A stretch of 64,000 nucleotides of DNA from Pseudomonadales bacterium (lineage in GTDB: Bacteria > Pseudomonadota > Gammaproteobacteria > Pseudomonadales > DC-out160): positions 55,888 to 119,887 of the forward strand of contig JAHRWA010000077.1 in assembly GCA_019090455.1 (NCBI GenBank), written 5' to 3'. Under the pieces are notes generated by a model that had not been told where the DNA came from, searched no databases, and was given only the letters and a program-made list of their open reading frames with translations. Position 1 is the first letter of the stretch; every line of letters begins with the position of its first letter. Of this stretch, positions 8,942-17,212 are shown one piece after another. A program made the position numbers and the translations under genes.

Positions 8942-10111
8942 ATGAAAAAAACTAGAATTTGTATTGTTACTGCCACGAGAGCTGAATACGGCTTACTCTA
9001 TTGGCTTCTTAAGGACTTCCAAGGTGCGGAGGACTTTGAGGTGGACTTGGTTGTCACTGGGATGCACCTGTCTGCCCAGTATGGATATACGTATCGTGAC
9101 ATTGAGGCTGATGGATTTAACATTCACCATAAGATAGAAATGTTGCTTTCTTCCGATACGCCTACCGGAATGTCAAAGTCCATTGGTTTGGGTCTAATTG
9201 GTTTTGCAGATCTTCTTTGCGCTAGTTCATATGATTTTGTCTTAGTGCTTGGGGATCGGTATGAGTTACTTGCTATTGTGCAAGCGGCATTGATGGCAGT
9301 GATTCCCGTGATACATTTGAGTGGTGGAGAACTGACTGAAGGTGTAATTGATGACTGTATCCGTCATGCCATCACTAAAATGTCGCATCTGCACTTTGTA
9401 ACGAATGAAAGATACCGGCAACGTGTTATCCAAATGGGTGAGCACCCTGAGAGAGTGTATACCGTTGGTGAGCCTGGCTTGGAGCACCTACGACGATCAA
9501 CTTTGTTGTCGAAGTCAGAATTAGAGGTTGTCTTGGACTTTCCAATTCGAGGATCGCTGTTTTTAGTCACCTACCATCCGGAAACATTAAATGGGGATTC
9601 GGTAGAAGCGGCTTGTGATGCCCTATTTCAGGCACTGTCTAGTTTTGAAAATGCATCCATTATCATTTCTTACCCCAATGCAGATGCCAGTGGAAATCTC
9701 ATCATTACCGCCATTGACTCTTTTGCGGCAGTGAGAAAAGGCAGAGTCTATGTGACGAAGTCGCTAGGGCATATCAATTACTTAAGCGCACTGTCTTTGG
9801 CTGATGTTGTCATCGGTAATTCTTCTAGTGGCTTGGTGGAAGCACCTTCTTTTGAAACGCCAACGGTAAATGTGGGTGATAGACAGAAAGGACGTTTAAA
9901 AGCGATTTCGGTAATAGATGTGAAGGCGGACGCAAAGCCAATCGTCAATGCAATCAGTCGGGCTTTGAGCGAGGAGTTTAAAGCTGCCATTGTAGATGTA
10001 GAAAACCCTTATGGTGATGGTCATACCACAGAAAAAGTAATTACTGCATTAAGAACGGTGGATCCTGCCACACTCATTCCAAAGTCATTTTATGATTTGG
10101 AAACTTTGTGA
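8942..10111 (+). CDS. legG: Hydrolysing nucleotide-sugar 2-epimerase LegG (NeuC family)
   Basis: A 389-residue member of the UDP-GlcNAc 2-epimerase family, hydrolysing branch. Markers are TATRAEYGLLYWLL near the start, VLGDRYELLA, LSGGELTEGVIDDCIRHAI, TYHPETL and GNSSSGLVEAPSF. The enzyme inverts C2 and releases the nucleotide, giving the free 2,4-diacetamido-trideoxymannose that LegI condenses. A gap of 161 nt separates it from legC; this gap holds a small AT-rich hairpin (8851-8870) but no convincing promoter. The ATG is clear, and the frame MKKTRICIVTATR is the family N-terminus. Confidence 0.88.
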   Translation: MKKTRICIVTATRAEYGLLYWLLKDFQGAEDFEVDLVVTGMHLSAQYGYTYRDIEADGFNIHHKIEMLLSSDTPTGMSKSIGLGLIGFADLLCASSYDFVLVLGDRYELLAIVQAALMAVIPVIHLSGGELTEGVIDDCIRHAITKMSHLHFVTNERYRQRVIQMGEHPERVYTVGEPGLEHLRRSTLLSKSELEVVLDFPIRGSLFLVTYHPETLNGDSVEAACDALFQALSSFENASIIISYPNADASGNLIITAIDSFAAVRKGRVYVTKSLGHINYLSALSLADVVIGNSSSGLVEAPSFETPTVNVGDRQKGRLKAISVIDVKADAKPIVNAISRALSEEFKAAIVDVENPYGDGHTTEKVITALRTVDPATLIPKSFYDLETL

Positions 10112-10173
10112 GTAGACGATGTTACTGGCGCGACAAACCTAGCGTACCCTATTAAAACTAAGGTGAATATATA

Positions 10174-11196
10174 ATGAGATCCAATGTGTTGGTTATTGCT
10201 GAGGCGGGTGTTAATCACAATGGCTCGGTGGCAGTCGCAAAACAGCTAGTGGATGTAGCGGTTAAGGCGGGTGCTGATATTGTTAAGTTTCAAACGTTTA
10301 AATCATCAGCTGTGATTAGTACTTATGCTCCGAAGGCTGAGTATCAGAAAGCTTCAACCGGAGCCGATGAGAGTCAGCTTGAAATGGTGCAGAAGTTAGA
10401 GCTGAGTGAATCAGAACATATTGCTCTTTTTAATTATTGTGTCGAGTGTGGGATTCAATATCTATCAACGGCGTTTGATTTGGAAAGTTTGCGACAGGTC
10501 TATAAGCTTGGTGTGAAAATTATAAAAATCCCGTCGGGTGAAATCACTAATTATCCATTATTGAAAGCCATTTCCGAACTGCCTGTAGATGTCATCATGT
10601 CTACGGGGATGTCGACATTTGATGAAATATCGCAAGCCTTAACAGTATTGAATTCTGTAAATAGGATCAAAAGCATTTCACTTTTACATTGTAATACACA
10701 GTACCCGACACCCTTTATCGATGTGAATTTGAATGTGCTAGATTCAATGAAAAATCAATTTTGTGATTGTGACGTGGGGTATTCAGATCATACATTGGGT
10801 ATTGTTGTCCCTATCGCTGCCGTCGCGAAAGGCGCCAGCATTATTGAAAAGCACTTCACTTTGGATCGCAGTATGGAAGGGCCTGATCACGGGGCGTCTT
10901 TGGAGCCGGGTGAATTGAAAACGATGATAGAGTCAATTCGAGTAGCGGAACAAATTTTGGGTAGCAATAAAAAAGAGGTGACTCCGAGCGAAAAGGAAAA
11001 CCTTTGCGTCGCACGTAAATTTGTTGTGGCGGCTCGCGGAATTAAAATTGGTGAGATTTTCACTGAAGAGAATGTCACGACGAAGCGCATCGGAAAACTG
11101 GGTGTGAATCCTATGATGTGGACTCAACTGATGGAATCTCAGGCCGGTAGGGAATACCATGAAGATGAGCCTATTGATGAATCGGATTTGTCGTGA
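10174..11196 (+). CDS. legI: Legionaminic acid synthase LegI (NeuB family)
   Basis: A 340-residue NeuB-type synthase. Residues ~5-245 form the TIM-barrel: AEAGVNHNGS, DIVKFQTFKSSAVIS, IIKIPSGEITNYPLL, LHCNTQYPTP, GYSDHTLGI and EKHFTLDRSMEGPDH are all diagnostic. Residues ~280-340 are the SAF (antifreeze-like) domain that closes the neighbouring active site of the dimer. It condenses the LegG product with phosphoenolpyruvate. Its stop overlaps the GTG start of the next gene by four bases, so the two are likely translationally coupled. Confidence 0.9.
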   Translation: MRSNVLVIAEAGVNHNGSVAVAKQLVDVAVKAGADIVKFQTFKSSAVISTYAPKAEYQKASTGADESQLEMVQKLELSESEHIALFNYCVECGIQYLSTAFDLESLRQVYKLGVKIIKIPSGEITNYPLLKAISELPVDVIMSTGMSTFDEISQALTVLNSVNRIKSISLLHCNTQYPTPFIDVNLNVLDSMKNQFCDCDVGYSDHTLGIVVPIAAVAKGASIIEKHFTLDRSMEGPDHGASLEPGELKTMIESIRVAEQILGSNKKEVTPSEKENLCVARKFVVAARGIKIGEIFTEENVTTKRIGKLGVNPMMWTQLMESQAGREYHEDEPIDESDLS

Positions 11197-12227
11197 ATCA
11201 CCTTTCCCCTATTGGCGGTGAATTACCCCTAGCTGATTTTTTTCCTGTGGTTTACACCGATTCAGGTCGTTCGTCACTTCGGCTTCTATTAAACAATACT
11301 AGAATGAAACGGGTGTTGCTGCCGGATTTTTTGTGCGGCACAATTGTGTCTGTTTTTTCTGAGTATAAAGTGCAAATCGAGTATTACTCCGTGCCTCCCG
11401 ATCTGAGTTTTCCTGATGAGATCGTGCTACAAATTATTGAACGTGCCCGTGCAGAGAAGGAGGAGATTGATGCGCTTTACCTTATTGCTTACTTCGGTGT
11501 GTGTCCTCAGGTATCAGAAGAGATTATCTCGCAGTTTAGTGATATCTGGATTGACAATGTATTCAGTATAAACTCGGTGTGTCTGCCGCTAAGGGATAAA
11601 GTGATCTCTCAGGGTAAGCGAGTGTCAGTTTGGAATAGTTTTAGGAAGTTTGGAGCAATGGTTGAAGGAAGTGAGCTTATTTGTAGTCAGCCTCTCTCAT
11701 TAGAGTCTGGGTTGATCAGTGGGGAAGCACCCTATGTTGAGGCAAAATATCAAGCAACGAGAAACAAGCAACACGTGATAGACGGAAAGTCCGGTGTGAA
11801 TGCGGAATACCTAGCTTTATTTGAGGAGGGTGAAAGGCTCATCGATAAACAAGCTGATTGCTATCGGCTTTCGGATAGAGGTCTCTTTTGCTATCTGCGG
11901 TGGATGGAAAACATTGAAGATGAAAAAGGGGCACGATTGAAAAATTGGGCCGAGCTTGATGCGGTGTTAGGGGGGTGTTCTGTTCACAAGAGTTTGGAAT
12001 ATGCGGGATTAGCCACTCATTACCCTATACTGACCGATGATGCGATATCCATTCGGTTAGCCTTACGTCAAGAGGGTGTGTTCTTACCGGGTTTTTGGCC
12101 AAATGAATATCATTTAAGTAATAGGCTGTATTCAACGCTACTGTGCATACCAGTAGATAGTTTATATGAGCCCAATGAATTGATGGGGTTGGCAAGGTGG
12201 ATTGTAAATTATGTTGATCAACATTGA
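11193..12227 (+). CDS. Divergent DegT-like PLP-dependent protein, function unknown
   Basis: A 344-residue protein. I recognise only a diffuse resemblance to DegT/DnrJ-like aminotransferases: an early SGRSSLRLLL helix (compare the SGRxAL start of that fold), LLPDFLCGTIVSVF, an acidic IDNVFS stretch where the cofactor aspartate would sit, and SFRKFGAMVEGSEL where the lysine of an S-x-R-K type PLP site would sit. It begins with a GTG overlapping the legI stop and overlaps the next gene by 17 nt, so it is tightly coupled to both. A second PLP protein beside LegC suggests an extra amino-group step or a non-enzymatic role in tailoring the sugar. The assignment to the fold is moderate; the function is unknown. 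Confidence 0.5.
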   Translation: MNHLSPIGGELPLADFFPVVYTDSGRSSLRLLLNNTRMKRVLLPDFLCGTIVSVFSEYKVQIEYYSVPPDLSFPDEIVLQIIERARAEKEEIDALYLIAYFGVCPQVSEEIISQFSDIWIDNVFSINSVCLPLRDKVISQGKRVSVWNSFRKFGAMVEGSELICSQPLSLESGLISGEAPYVEAKYQATRNKQHVIDGKSGVNAEYLALFEEGERLIDKQADCYRLSDRGLFCYLRWMENIEDEKGARLKNWAELDAVLGGCSVHKSLEYAGLATHYPILTDDAISIRLALRQEGVFLPGFWPNEYHLSNRLYSTLLCIPVDSLYEPNELMGLARWIVNYVDQH

Positions 12228-13218
12228 GCGAGCAAGAGAAATATTCAGTGATCTGCCGTCGGCATATCAATATCCCACTTTAGATCCTGATTATGTCGAG
12301 GCCGATTGTAAAGAAAAAGGAAATGCACAGCCCATTTACTATTTTGATCAGAACAATCAAGGCAGTTTTTATCATGCCACTCATCAAATAAAGTCGGTGA
12401 TCAATAGCCCTATTTTAGCCGACGTTGTCGATTTTGAATCTCAACGAGGTTATGGAGGCCCTATTGTTATCGCCAAAAATGGGAGTTTTTCTGAGTCGGC
12501 TTATGCTCGTTATCTCGGTGCGATGAAGGATATGAATGGATTAGTTGAGTTTATTCGCTATATCCCGCTGATAGAAAACAGAATTAATACACCCATCGTA
12601 GCCTCTTTTGAGCGGGAAACTGTCTGGATAGATTTGTGTCGAGATAATCTATTGGCTTCTTACGAAACGCGGGCGCGAACGGCCATAAGAAAGGCGGAAA
12701 AGAATGGGGTCATTTCATCCTGGGCAACGGACAGGGAATCCTGGTCCTTATTCTCAAAATTGTACAGTAGGCGAATGTCTGAGCTGAATGCGTCTGAGGA
12801 GTTTTGTTTTTCTCATGATTACTTTATTCGCTTGATGAATATGCATAGTGCGCATTTACTATTGGCATCTGTTGATGGAGAAGTGATTGCTGGTGCTCTT
12901 TTTTTAATGACAGATGACTTCATGGAATATCATTTGTCAGCGTCGACTAGTGAGGGTATGCGGGTTTGTGCCACTCAACATCTGATACACACCGCTGCTG
13001 AAGCGGCAGCAGCTAAGAGAATTAAATATTTTCATCTCGGTGGAGGAACAGATAACAGCAAAGAAAATCCACTGTTATTCTTTAAATCGGGATTCTCAAA
13101 GAATCGATCAGAATATTACACGGGCAAGTGGGTATTTGATGAAAAAATCTATGCTGACCTACAACATCAATGGATGACGGAGGGTAAAGGTCATAAAAGA
13201 GCTATTTTTTATAGATAG
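12211..13218 (+). CDS. FemAB/GNAT-like acyltransferase
   Basis: A 335-residue protein whose second half (from ~140) has the FemAB-like GNAT pattern: ETRARTAIRKAEKNGV, a central LLLASVDGEVIAGALFL strand pair, and HLGGGTDNSKENPLLFFKSGFSK near the C-terminus. Families of this kind move acyl groups from acyl-CoA or amino acids from tRNA onto amino sugars or peptides. No other gene in the cluster looks like LegH, the N-acetyltransferase that acts on the LegC product, so this protein is the best candidate for that step or for a different acyl substitution. That role is inference. It overlaps the DegT-like gene by 17 nt. Confidence 0.62.
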   Translation: MLINIERAREIFSDLPSAYQYPTLDPDYVEADCKEKGNAQPIYYFDQNNQGSFYHATHQIKSVINSPILADVVDFESQRGYGGPIVIAKNGSFSESAYARYLGAMKDMNGLVEFIRYIPLIENRINTPIVASFERETVWIDLCRDNLLASYETRARTAIRKAEKNGVISSWATDRESWSLFSKLYSRRMSELNASEEFCFSHDYFIRLMNMHSAHLLLASVDGEVIAGALFLMTDDFMEYHLSASTSEGMRVCATQHLIHTAAEAAAAKRIKYFHLGGGTDNSKENPLLFFKSGFSKNRSEYYTGKWVFDEKIYADLQHQWMTEGKGHKRAIFYR

Positions 13219-13288
13219 TGATTTTGTGATGCGTTTTGGAAAAAAATGGGGGAGAAGCAGTGTACTACGTAAAGATGGGTTGGGCTAA

Positions 13289-14311
13289 ATGAAAGTACTG
13301 GTGATTGGGTATGGGAGTATAGGAAAGAAACATACTCGTAATATCGTATCTTCTTATCCCGATGTTGAAATAGCGATACTTCGATCCGGTTCTGCTATCG
13401 GAAATAGTCGATTACTAGATCTGCCCTCCAATTGCATTCAATTTCATGATTTAGACTCTGCGCTTGGATGGCAGCCCATTGCCGCAGTAGTTTGTAGTCC
13501 TTCTACTAGCCATGTGGATTATGCACGGATACTGGTAGAAAAAGGCATAGCTGTTTTTATTGAGAAGCCACTGTCGAATACAATACACAATTGTGATTCG
13601 CTGGTACAAGCGGTAGAGAAACGGCCAGTGACAGTACAAATTGGTTTTGACATGCGTTTTCATCCCGTTTTCTTAACGGCTAATCAAGCACTGGAATCCG
13701 GCAGGCTTGGTAAGCTCTATTCCCTCAGTTGTGAAGTAGGGCAGTACCTACCTGATTGGAGGCCCGATGTTGATTATGCGCAGTCGACTTCAGCTAAGGC
13801 TGAGTTGGGAGGTGGGGCTTTGTTAGAGCTATGCCATGAAATTAATTATGTTCAAGCATTGCTGGGTTTTGAAAAAGTGGAAGTCGTGGCCTTCAAAGAC
13901 AAAGTGAGTGATCTGGATGTGAATGTGGATGATGTGGTTAATATACTATTGAAAGGGAAGAATCGATTTGGTTGCCAGACGATGGCGACGATTCATTTAG
14001 ATTTTTTACAGAGAAGCCCTAAGCGGTTGTGTGTTGTTGTTGGGAGTGAGGGGACCTTGACCATGGATTTTATTTCCAATACCGTTATTTTAGATTTGTG
14101 CGGTCAGACGCAGGTGTTATTCGATGGGAGTGATTTCGACGGTAATACCGTTTACCTTGACGAAATAGCGGCTTTCTTTCTGTCGATTGAGAGCAATGCT
14201 GAACCCATAACATCTCTGTTAGATGGCTTGTGTACACAAACATTTATTGAAGCCATCAGAGAGTCGTCTGAGGAGGGGTGCGTGAAAACATTATCGCTTG
14301 AGTCTTGTTAG
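13289..14311 (+). CDS. ptmF: Gfo/Idh/MocA-family oxidoreductase, PtmF-like
   Basis: A 340-residue protein. It opens with MKVLVIGYGSIGKKHTRN, the GxGxxG NAD(P) fold of this family, then FIEKPLSNT, the EKP motif containing the catalytic lysine. The C-terminal GFO_IDH_MocA domain begins near residue 120. In Campylobacter, PtmF lies in the legionaminic locus with PtmE and PtmA and has been proposed to act in making the amino-sugar phosphate precursor. Here the same set of genes is present, so the symbol is given from context; the biochemical step is not visible in the sequence. Confidence 0.72.
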   Translation: MKVLVIGYGSIGKKHTRNIVSSYPDVEIAILRSGSAIGNSRLLDLPSNCIQFHDLDSALGWQPIAAVVCSPSTSHVDYARILVEKGIAVFIEKPLSNTIHNCDSLVQAVEKRPVTVQIGFDMRFHPVFLTANQALESGRLGKLYSLSCEVGQYLPDWRPDVDYAQSTSAKAELGGGALLELCHEINYVQALLGFEKVEVVAFKDKVSDLDVNVDDVVNILLKGKNRFGCQTMATIHLDFLQRSPKRLCVVVGSEGTLTMDFISNTVILDLCGQTQVLFDGSDFDGNTVYLDEIAAFFLSIESNAEPITSLLDGLCTQTFIEAIRESSEEGCVKTLSLESC

Positions 14312-14525
14312 GGTGTGTCGATGTATTCCTGAGGTTGTTTTTGCTTTATTTATGTATTATGAATTTTTGAACTATATTATTGGTAATCTTTTCTTGGGAC
14401 TTTTTTCAATACTCTTATCACAACAATCCTATTCTCAATAAAGGTGGGTGGATAGTACGGTGTTGATAATAATGTGTTAATCATCACTTAGCTTATCATG
14501 GCACAATTACAAAGCGAGTTTGACT

Positions 14526-15797
14526 ATGACTGAAGTCACCCTATTTAGACACCAAAAGCCAATACGGGATCAACGGGGTTTGGACTATTGTCTTAGAGCT
14601 ATATTTTCTGATGCGGAGTTTATTCGGTTGGCGAAAATGCAAGTGCAGCGAGCGGACCCTGACTTTTCTCAAGTGAATTCACTTTCGGTATTGTGCTCCG
14701 TGTTGCAATCGATGTTGGATGCTCCTGAACAGCTAGAGATTCAAAATGCACCGCGTGCGCGCGATGAACTGACTCAATTCATTGATCAATCTAAATTGAG
14801 CCTTGATTTGTTCGATGCAAGAAGCAAGAATAATCCCGATGCCGTTTTTTGGCCGATGCCAACACGCAAGCCAGTTAGCCGGTTTGATATGTGGCCGCTA
14901 GCCAAAGTCAATCCCATCCTCAGCAAGCAGACACCGATTGGATCGGCGGGCAGTTGTTTTGCTATAGAGGTAGCAAAGGTTCTACAAAAAGAAGGGTTTA
15001 ACTACGTCACTACCGAGCATGTGAATGACATTGAAGGCGTTAGAATGGGCGGCCAGGAAGAGAGTGATGAAAGTAGTTTTTTTTCAGCGAATTATGGGCT
15101 TCTATTCAATACGCCGAGCTTTCGTCAGTTGGCTGAAAAAGCATTTGGCGTGAAACAATTTGAAAAGTTACTTTTCGAAATTAAAGATTCTAAACTCTAT
15201 GCTGATCCCTATAGAGAAGATATTTGCTTCCGCTCTCCAGAGGCTTATTTAGCCGACTACGACAGGCATAGGGAGGCGGTAAGGCAAGCTTTTTTACAGT
15301 CTGAAGTTTTCATTATAACGCTAGGACTGAATGAATGCTGGCAATTCAATGATGGTACATTTCTATCGCGTAACCCAAGATTCAATTTTTTAGAATTTGC
15401 TAATCACAGAACGCTGAGTGTCGCTGAAAATATTGAAAATATACAGGTATTCTATGACATCATTAAGGCACACAATCCAAATTTTAAACTCATCGTGACC
15501 GTTTCACCAATACCGCTAATTGCGACGGGTAGGGCTACGGATCAGCATGTTATTGCCGCTAATACACATTCCAAATCCGTATTACGTGTTGTTGCTGAAG
15601 AAATAGTAGCGAACAACAAAGACGCATACTATTTTCCAAGTTACGAGATGGTGACTCAATGTATCAAAGATCCGTGGCAAGAGGATGACCGACATGTTAC
15701 CGATGCGACAATTGCAAAAGTGGTTCAACTGTTTAAGTATCAGTTTTTGGAAGGGTGTGATGTGTCGGAAATAGGAATTAGGGGTTACTTTGGGTGA
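14526..15797 (+). CDS. GSCFA-domain protein (SGNH-hydrolase-like)
   Basis: A 423-residue protein with the literal signature GSCFA in IGSAGSCFAIEVAKVL (near residue 145), then ITLGLNECW, KLIVTVSPIPL and, near the end, EDDRHVTDATI. The family resembles SGNH/GDSL hydrolases: the serine of GSCFA would be the nucleophile, the LGLNE asparagine part of the oxyanion hole, and the C-terminal DxxH-like DDRH the rest of the triad. It may remove or transfer an acyl group on a glycan, which is inference. The ATG at 14526 is preferred over the upstream TTG at 14520 because AGCGAG lies seven bases before it. Its stop directly abuts the stop of the convergent sulfotransferase gene. Confidence 0.78.
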   Translation: MTEVTLFRHQKPIRDQRGLDYCLRAIFSDAEFIRLAKMQVQRADPDFSQVNSLSVLCSVLQSMLDAPEQLEIQNAPRARDELTQFIDQSKLSLDLFDARSKNNPDAVFWPMPTRKPVSRFDMWPLAKVNPILSKQTPIGSAGSCFAIEVAKVLQKEGFNYVTTEHVNDIEGVRMGGQEESDESSFFSANYGLLFNTPSFRQLAEKAFGVKQFEKLLFEIKDSKLYADPYREDICFRSPEAYLADYDRHREAVRQAFLQSEVFIITLGLNECWQFNDGTFLSRNPRFNFLEFANHRTLSVAENIENIQVFYDIIKAHNPNFKLIVTVSPIPLIATGRATDQHVIAANTHSKSVLRVVAEEIVANNKDAYYFPSYEMVTQCIKDPWQEDDRHVTDATIAKVVQLFKYQFLEGCDVSEIGIRGYFG

Positions 15798-16787
15798 CTA
15801 GACTTCATAATTGTATCCCAATTTTTGGCTGAGTTTTGCCATCTGTTGCAGCAACTGGGAATCGATGGCCTTTTTATAGGATTCAAACTGATCGTACTTT
15901 TTCGTGTTGCTGCTTTTTATCTCACCCAAGCGAATGTGAGTGAGGGGCGAAAATTCTCGTTCACAATGTTTAGCTAAACTAGTGACCGTTTCGAAAGGGG
16001 ATTGTAGTAACGATTCATAACGGATTATATGAATGTCGGGCTGAGAATCTGAATTTAGCCGGTGTTCCTTGTGTTTGACCAAAGGTATCAATTGCGCTGC
16101 ATACAGGTTCCACATATAGCAGGATCTAGTTTCCAAATTCCACTCTTGCCATTGATCAAATCTAGCGTCTTCCACCCAATGTGGAGCAAATGACTTGTTA
16201 GCTCCCACTTTATATGGCCATGCAGTTCTCCCTAATGCAGCATTAGTTAACCACTGCTTCTTGATAATGGAATTGATAACATCTCTAGGGTCGCGAATGA
16301 TAGTGATCACTTTGCACTGGGGAACCGTTTCACAAATTACAGGGATAGCCTCCATCATGTTTGGCAATTTGATGGCTAAACGCAATGAATTGTTCTTAGC
16401 GTATTGGATGGCATCGTGATTGTTTGATATGGATGTCCAACGATTAACAATGTCACTCCATGATTTTGCGTTGAGTGACAGGCTATCATCATCCGGTCTT
16501 AAATTGAGTTGGCGCCCATGAACTGACTCGATGAAGCAGTCTTCGAACAGGTAAACCCGCATTATTTTTATGGCAGTTGCTTTGTCAATAGATCCAACAT
16601 CTAGCAGGTTGAGTATGAGTTTTAGAGTCGGAGGTTCGAAGGCATACTCAACGCCTTTTAAAGTGGAAATTATTTTACCGAGTAACGTGGTACCTGACCT
16701 GGGTAATCCCGTGATAAATAACCCGCCATGTAATCCGTTTTCCTGGCCTTGTGATAACGCGATCTGACTGATGTCAACTTTATCCAT
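15798..16787 (-). CDS. PAPS-dependent sulfotransferase-family protein
   Basis: A 329-residue protein on the minus strand. ITGLPRSGTTLLGK (residues ~25-38) is the 5'-phosphosulfate binding loop, and VITIIRDPRDVINSI is the 3'-phosphate binding motif with its RDPRD core; HIIRYESLLQSP follows as expected. These motifs identify the sulfotransferase P-loop fold. It would move sulfate from PAPS to a hydroxyl or amine, possibly on the glycan built by neighbouring genes, although no PAPS synthesis genes are seen here. AAGGA precedes the ATG. It is the only minus-strand gene inside the plus-strand sugar block and meets the GSCFA gene with no bases between the stops. Confidence 0.85.
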   Translation of the reverse strand: MDKVDISQIALSQGQENGLHGGLFITGLPRSGTTLLGKIISTLKGVEYAFEPPTLKLILNLLDVGSIDKATAIKIMRVYLFEDCFIESVHGRQLNLRPDDDSLSLNAKSWSDIVNRWTSISNNHDAIQYAKNNSLRLAIKLPNMMEAIPVICETVPQCKVITIIRDPRDVINSIIKKQWLTNAALGRTAWPYKVGANKSFAPHWVEDARFDQWQEWNLETRSCYMWNLYAAQLIPLVKHKEHRLNSDSQPDIHIIRYESLLQSPFETVTSLAKHCEREFSPLTHIRLGEIKSSNTKKYDQFESYKKAIDSQLLQQMAKLSQKLGYNYEV

Positions 16788-16797
16788 ATTCCTTGAG

Positions 16798-16812
16798 TCG
16801 GCAACTTGCCGA
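16798..16812. repeat. 15-bp odd palindrome upstream of the sulfotransferase gene
   Basis: TCGGCAA and TTGCCGA are exact inverted copies around a single C. The site lies 11-25 nt before the sulfotransferase ATG on the minus strand, so it could be an operator or a small leader hairpin. No terminator-like T tract follows on either strand. Function is inference. Confidence 0.35.
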
Positions 16813-17122
16813 GAGTTCCATTAGAGGGTTAGCTTTTAGCTAAAAATAGTTCCTCAATTTTAGACTGTCAAATATGGCGGATAAACGATTGCTATTACAG
16901 CCTGGAACTAATGGGGAGGAACGATGTTGCCGCTGGGACATCCGTTTAATGGGCTAATGTTAGCTAAGCTCGAATTGAATTATTTTAAATAATTAATACT
17001 TCTAAGCAAGTGGGCGATAACACTTATACAGTGTCTTTGAATTCTGTCTAAAAAGAAACGTCACGTAAATTTTCTAAACCGGTCGCCTGCTTTCGTGAAG
17101 AGGATTATGAAAGTTAAGAACA

Positions 17123-17137
17123 TGGCACGTTTATTGA
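17123..17137 (+). promoter_or_regulatory. Near-consensus sigma-54 element before ptmE
   Basis: The bases TGGCACG-TTTA-TTGA match the sigma-54 consensus TGGCACG-N4-TTGC with correct GG to -12 spacing, except that the -12 GC reads GA (17136-17137). It lies about 75 nt upstream of the ptmE start. The lost C at -12 normally costs much activity, so this is a candidate only. Confidence 0.35.
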
Positions 17138-17212
17138 AGGTTTATGTAAAGAGATGAATTAGTCAGAATTTTGAAGTCTATAGCCATTTGATTTGTAGTG
17201 TTGAGTAGTAAC

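Larger units (their letters stand above)
16788..17212. other. Divergent intergenic region with palindromes
   Basis: This 425-nt gap lies between the minus-strand sulfotransferase gene and ptmE. It contains an odd palindrome TCGGCAA-C-TTGCCGA (16798-16812) just upstream of the sulfotransferase start, a perfect 12-bp palindrome TTTTAGCTAAAA (16834-16845), and a near-consensus sigma-54 element at 17123-17137 on the plus strand. No gene-like frame is seen. Confidence 0.5.

Noticed and set aside
4838..11196. N-acetylneuraminic (sialic) acid biosynthesis
   Set aside because: NeuA, NeuB and NeuC families also serve legionaminic acid; presence of LegB, LegC and PtmE-type genes makes sialic acid unlikely.
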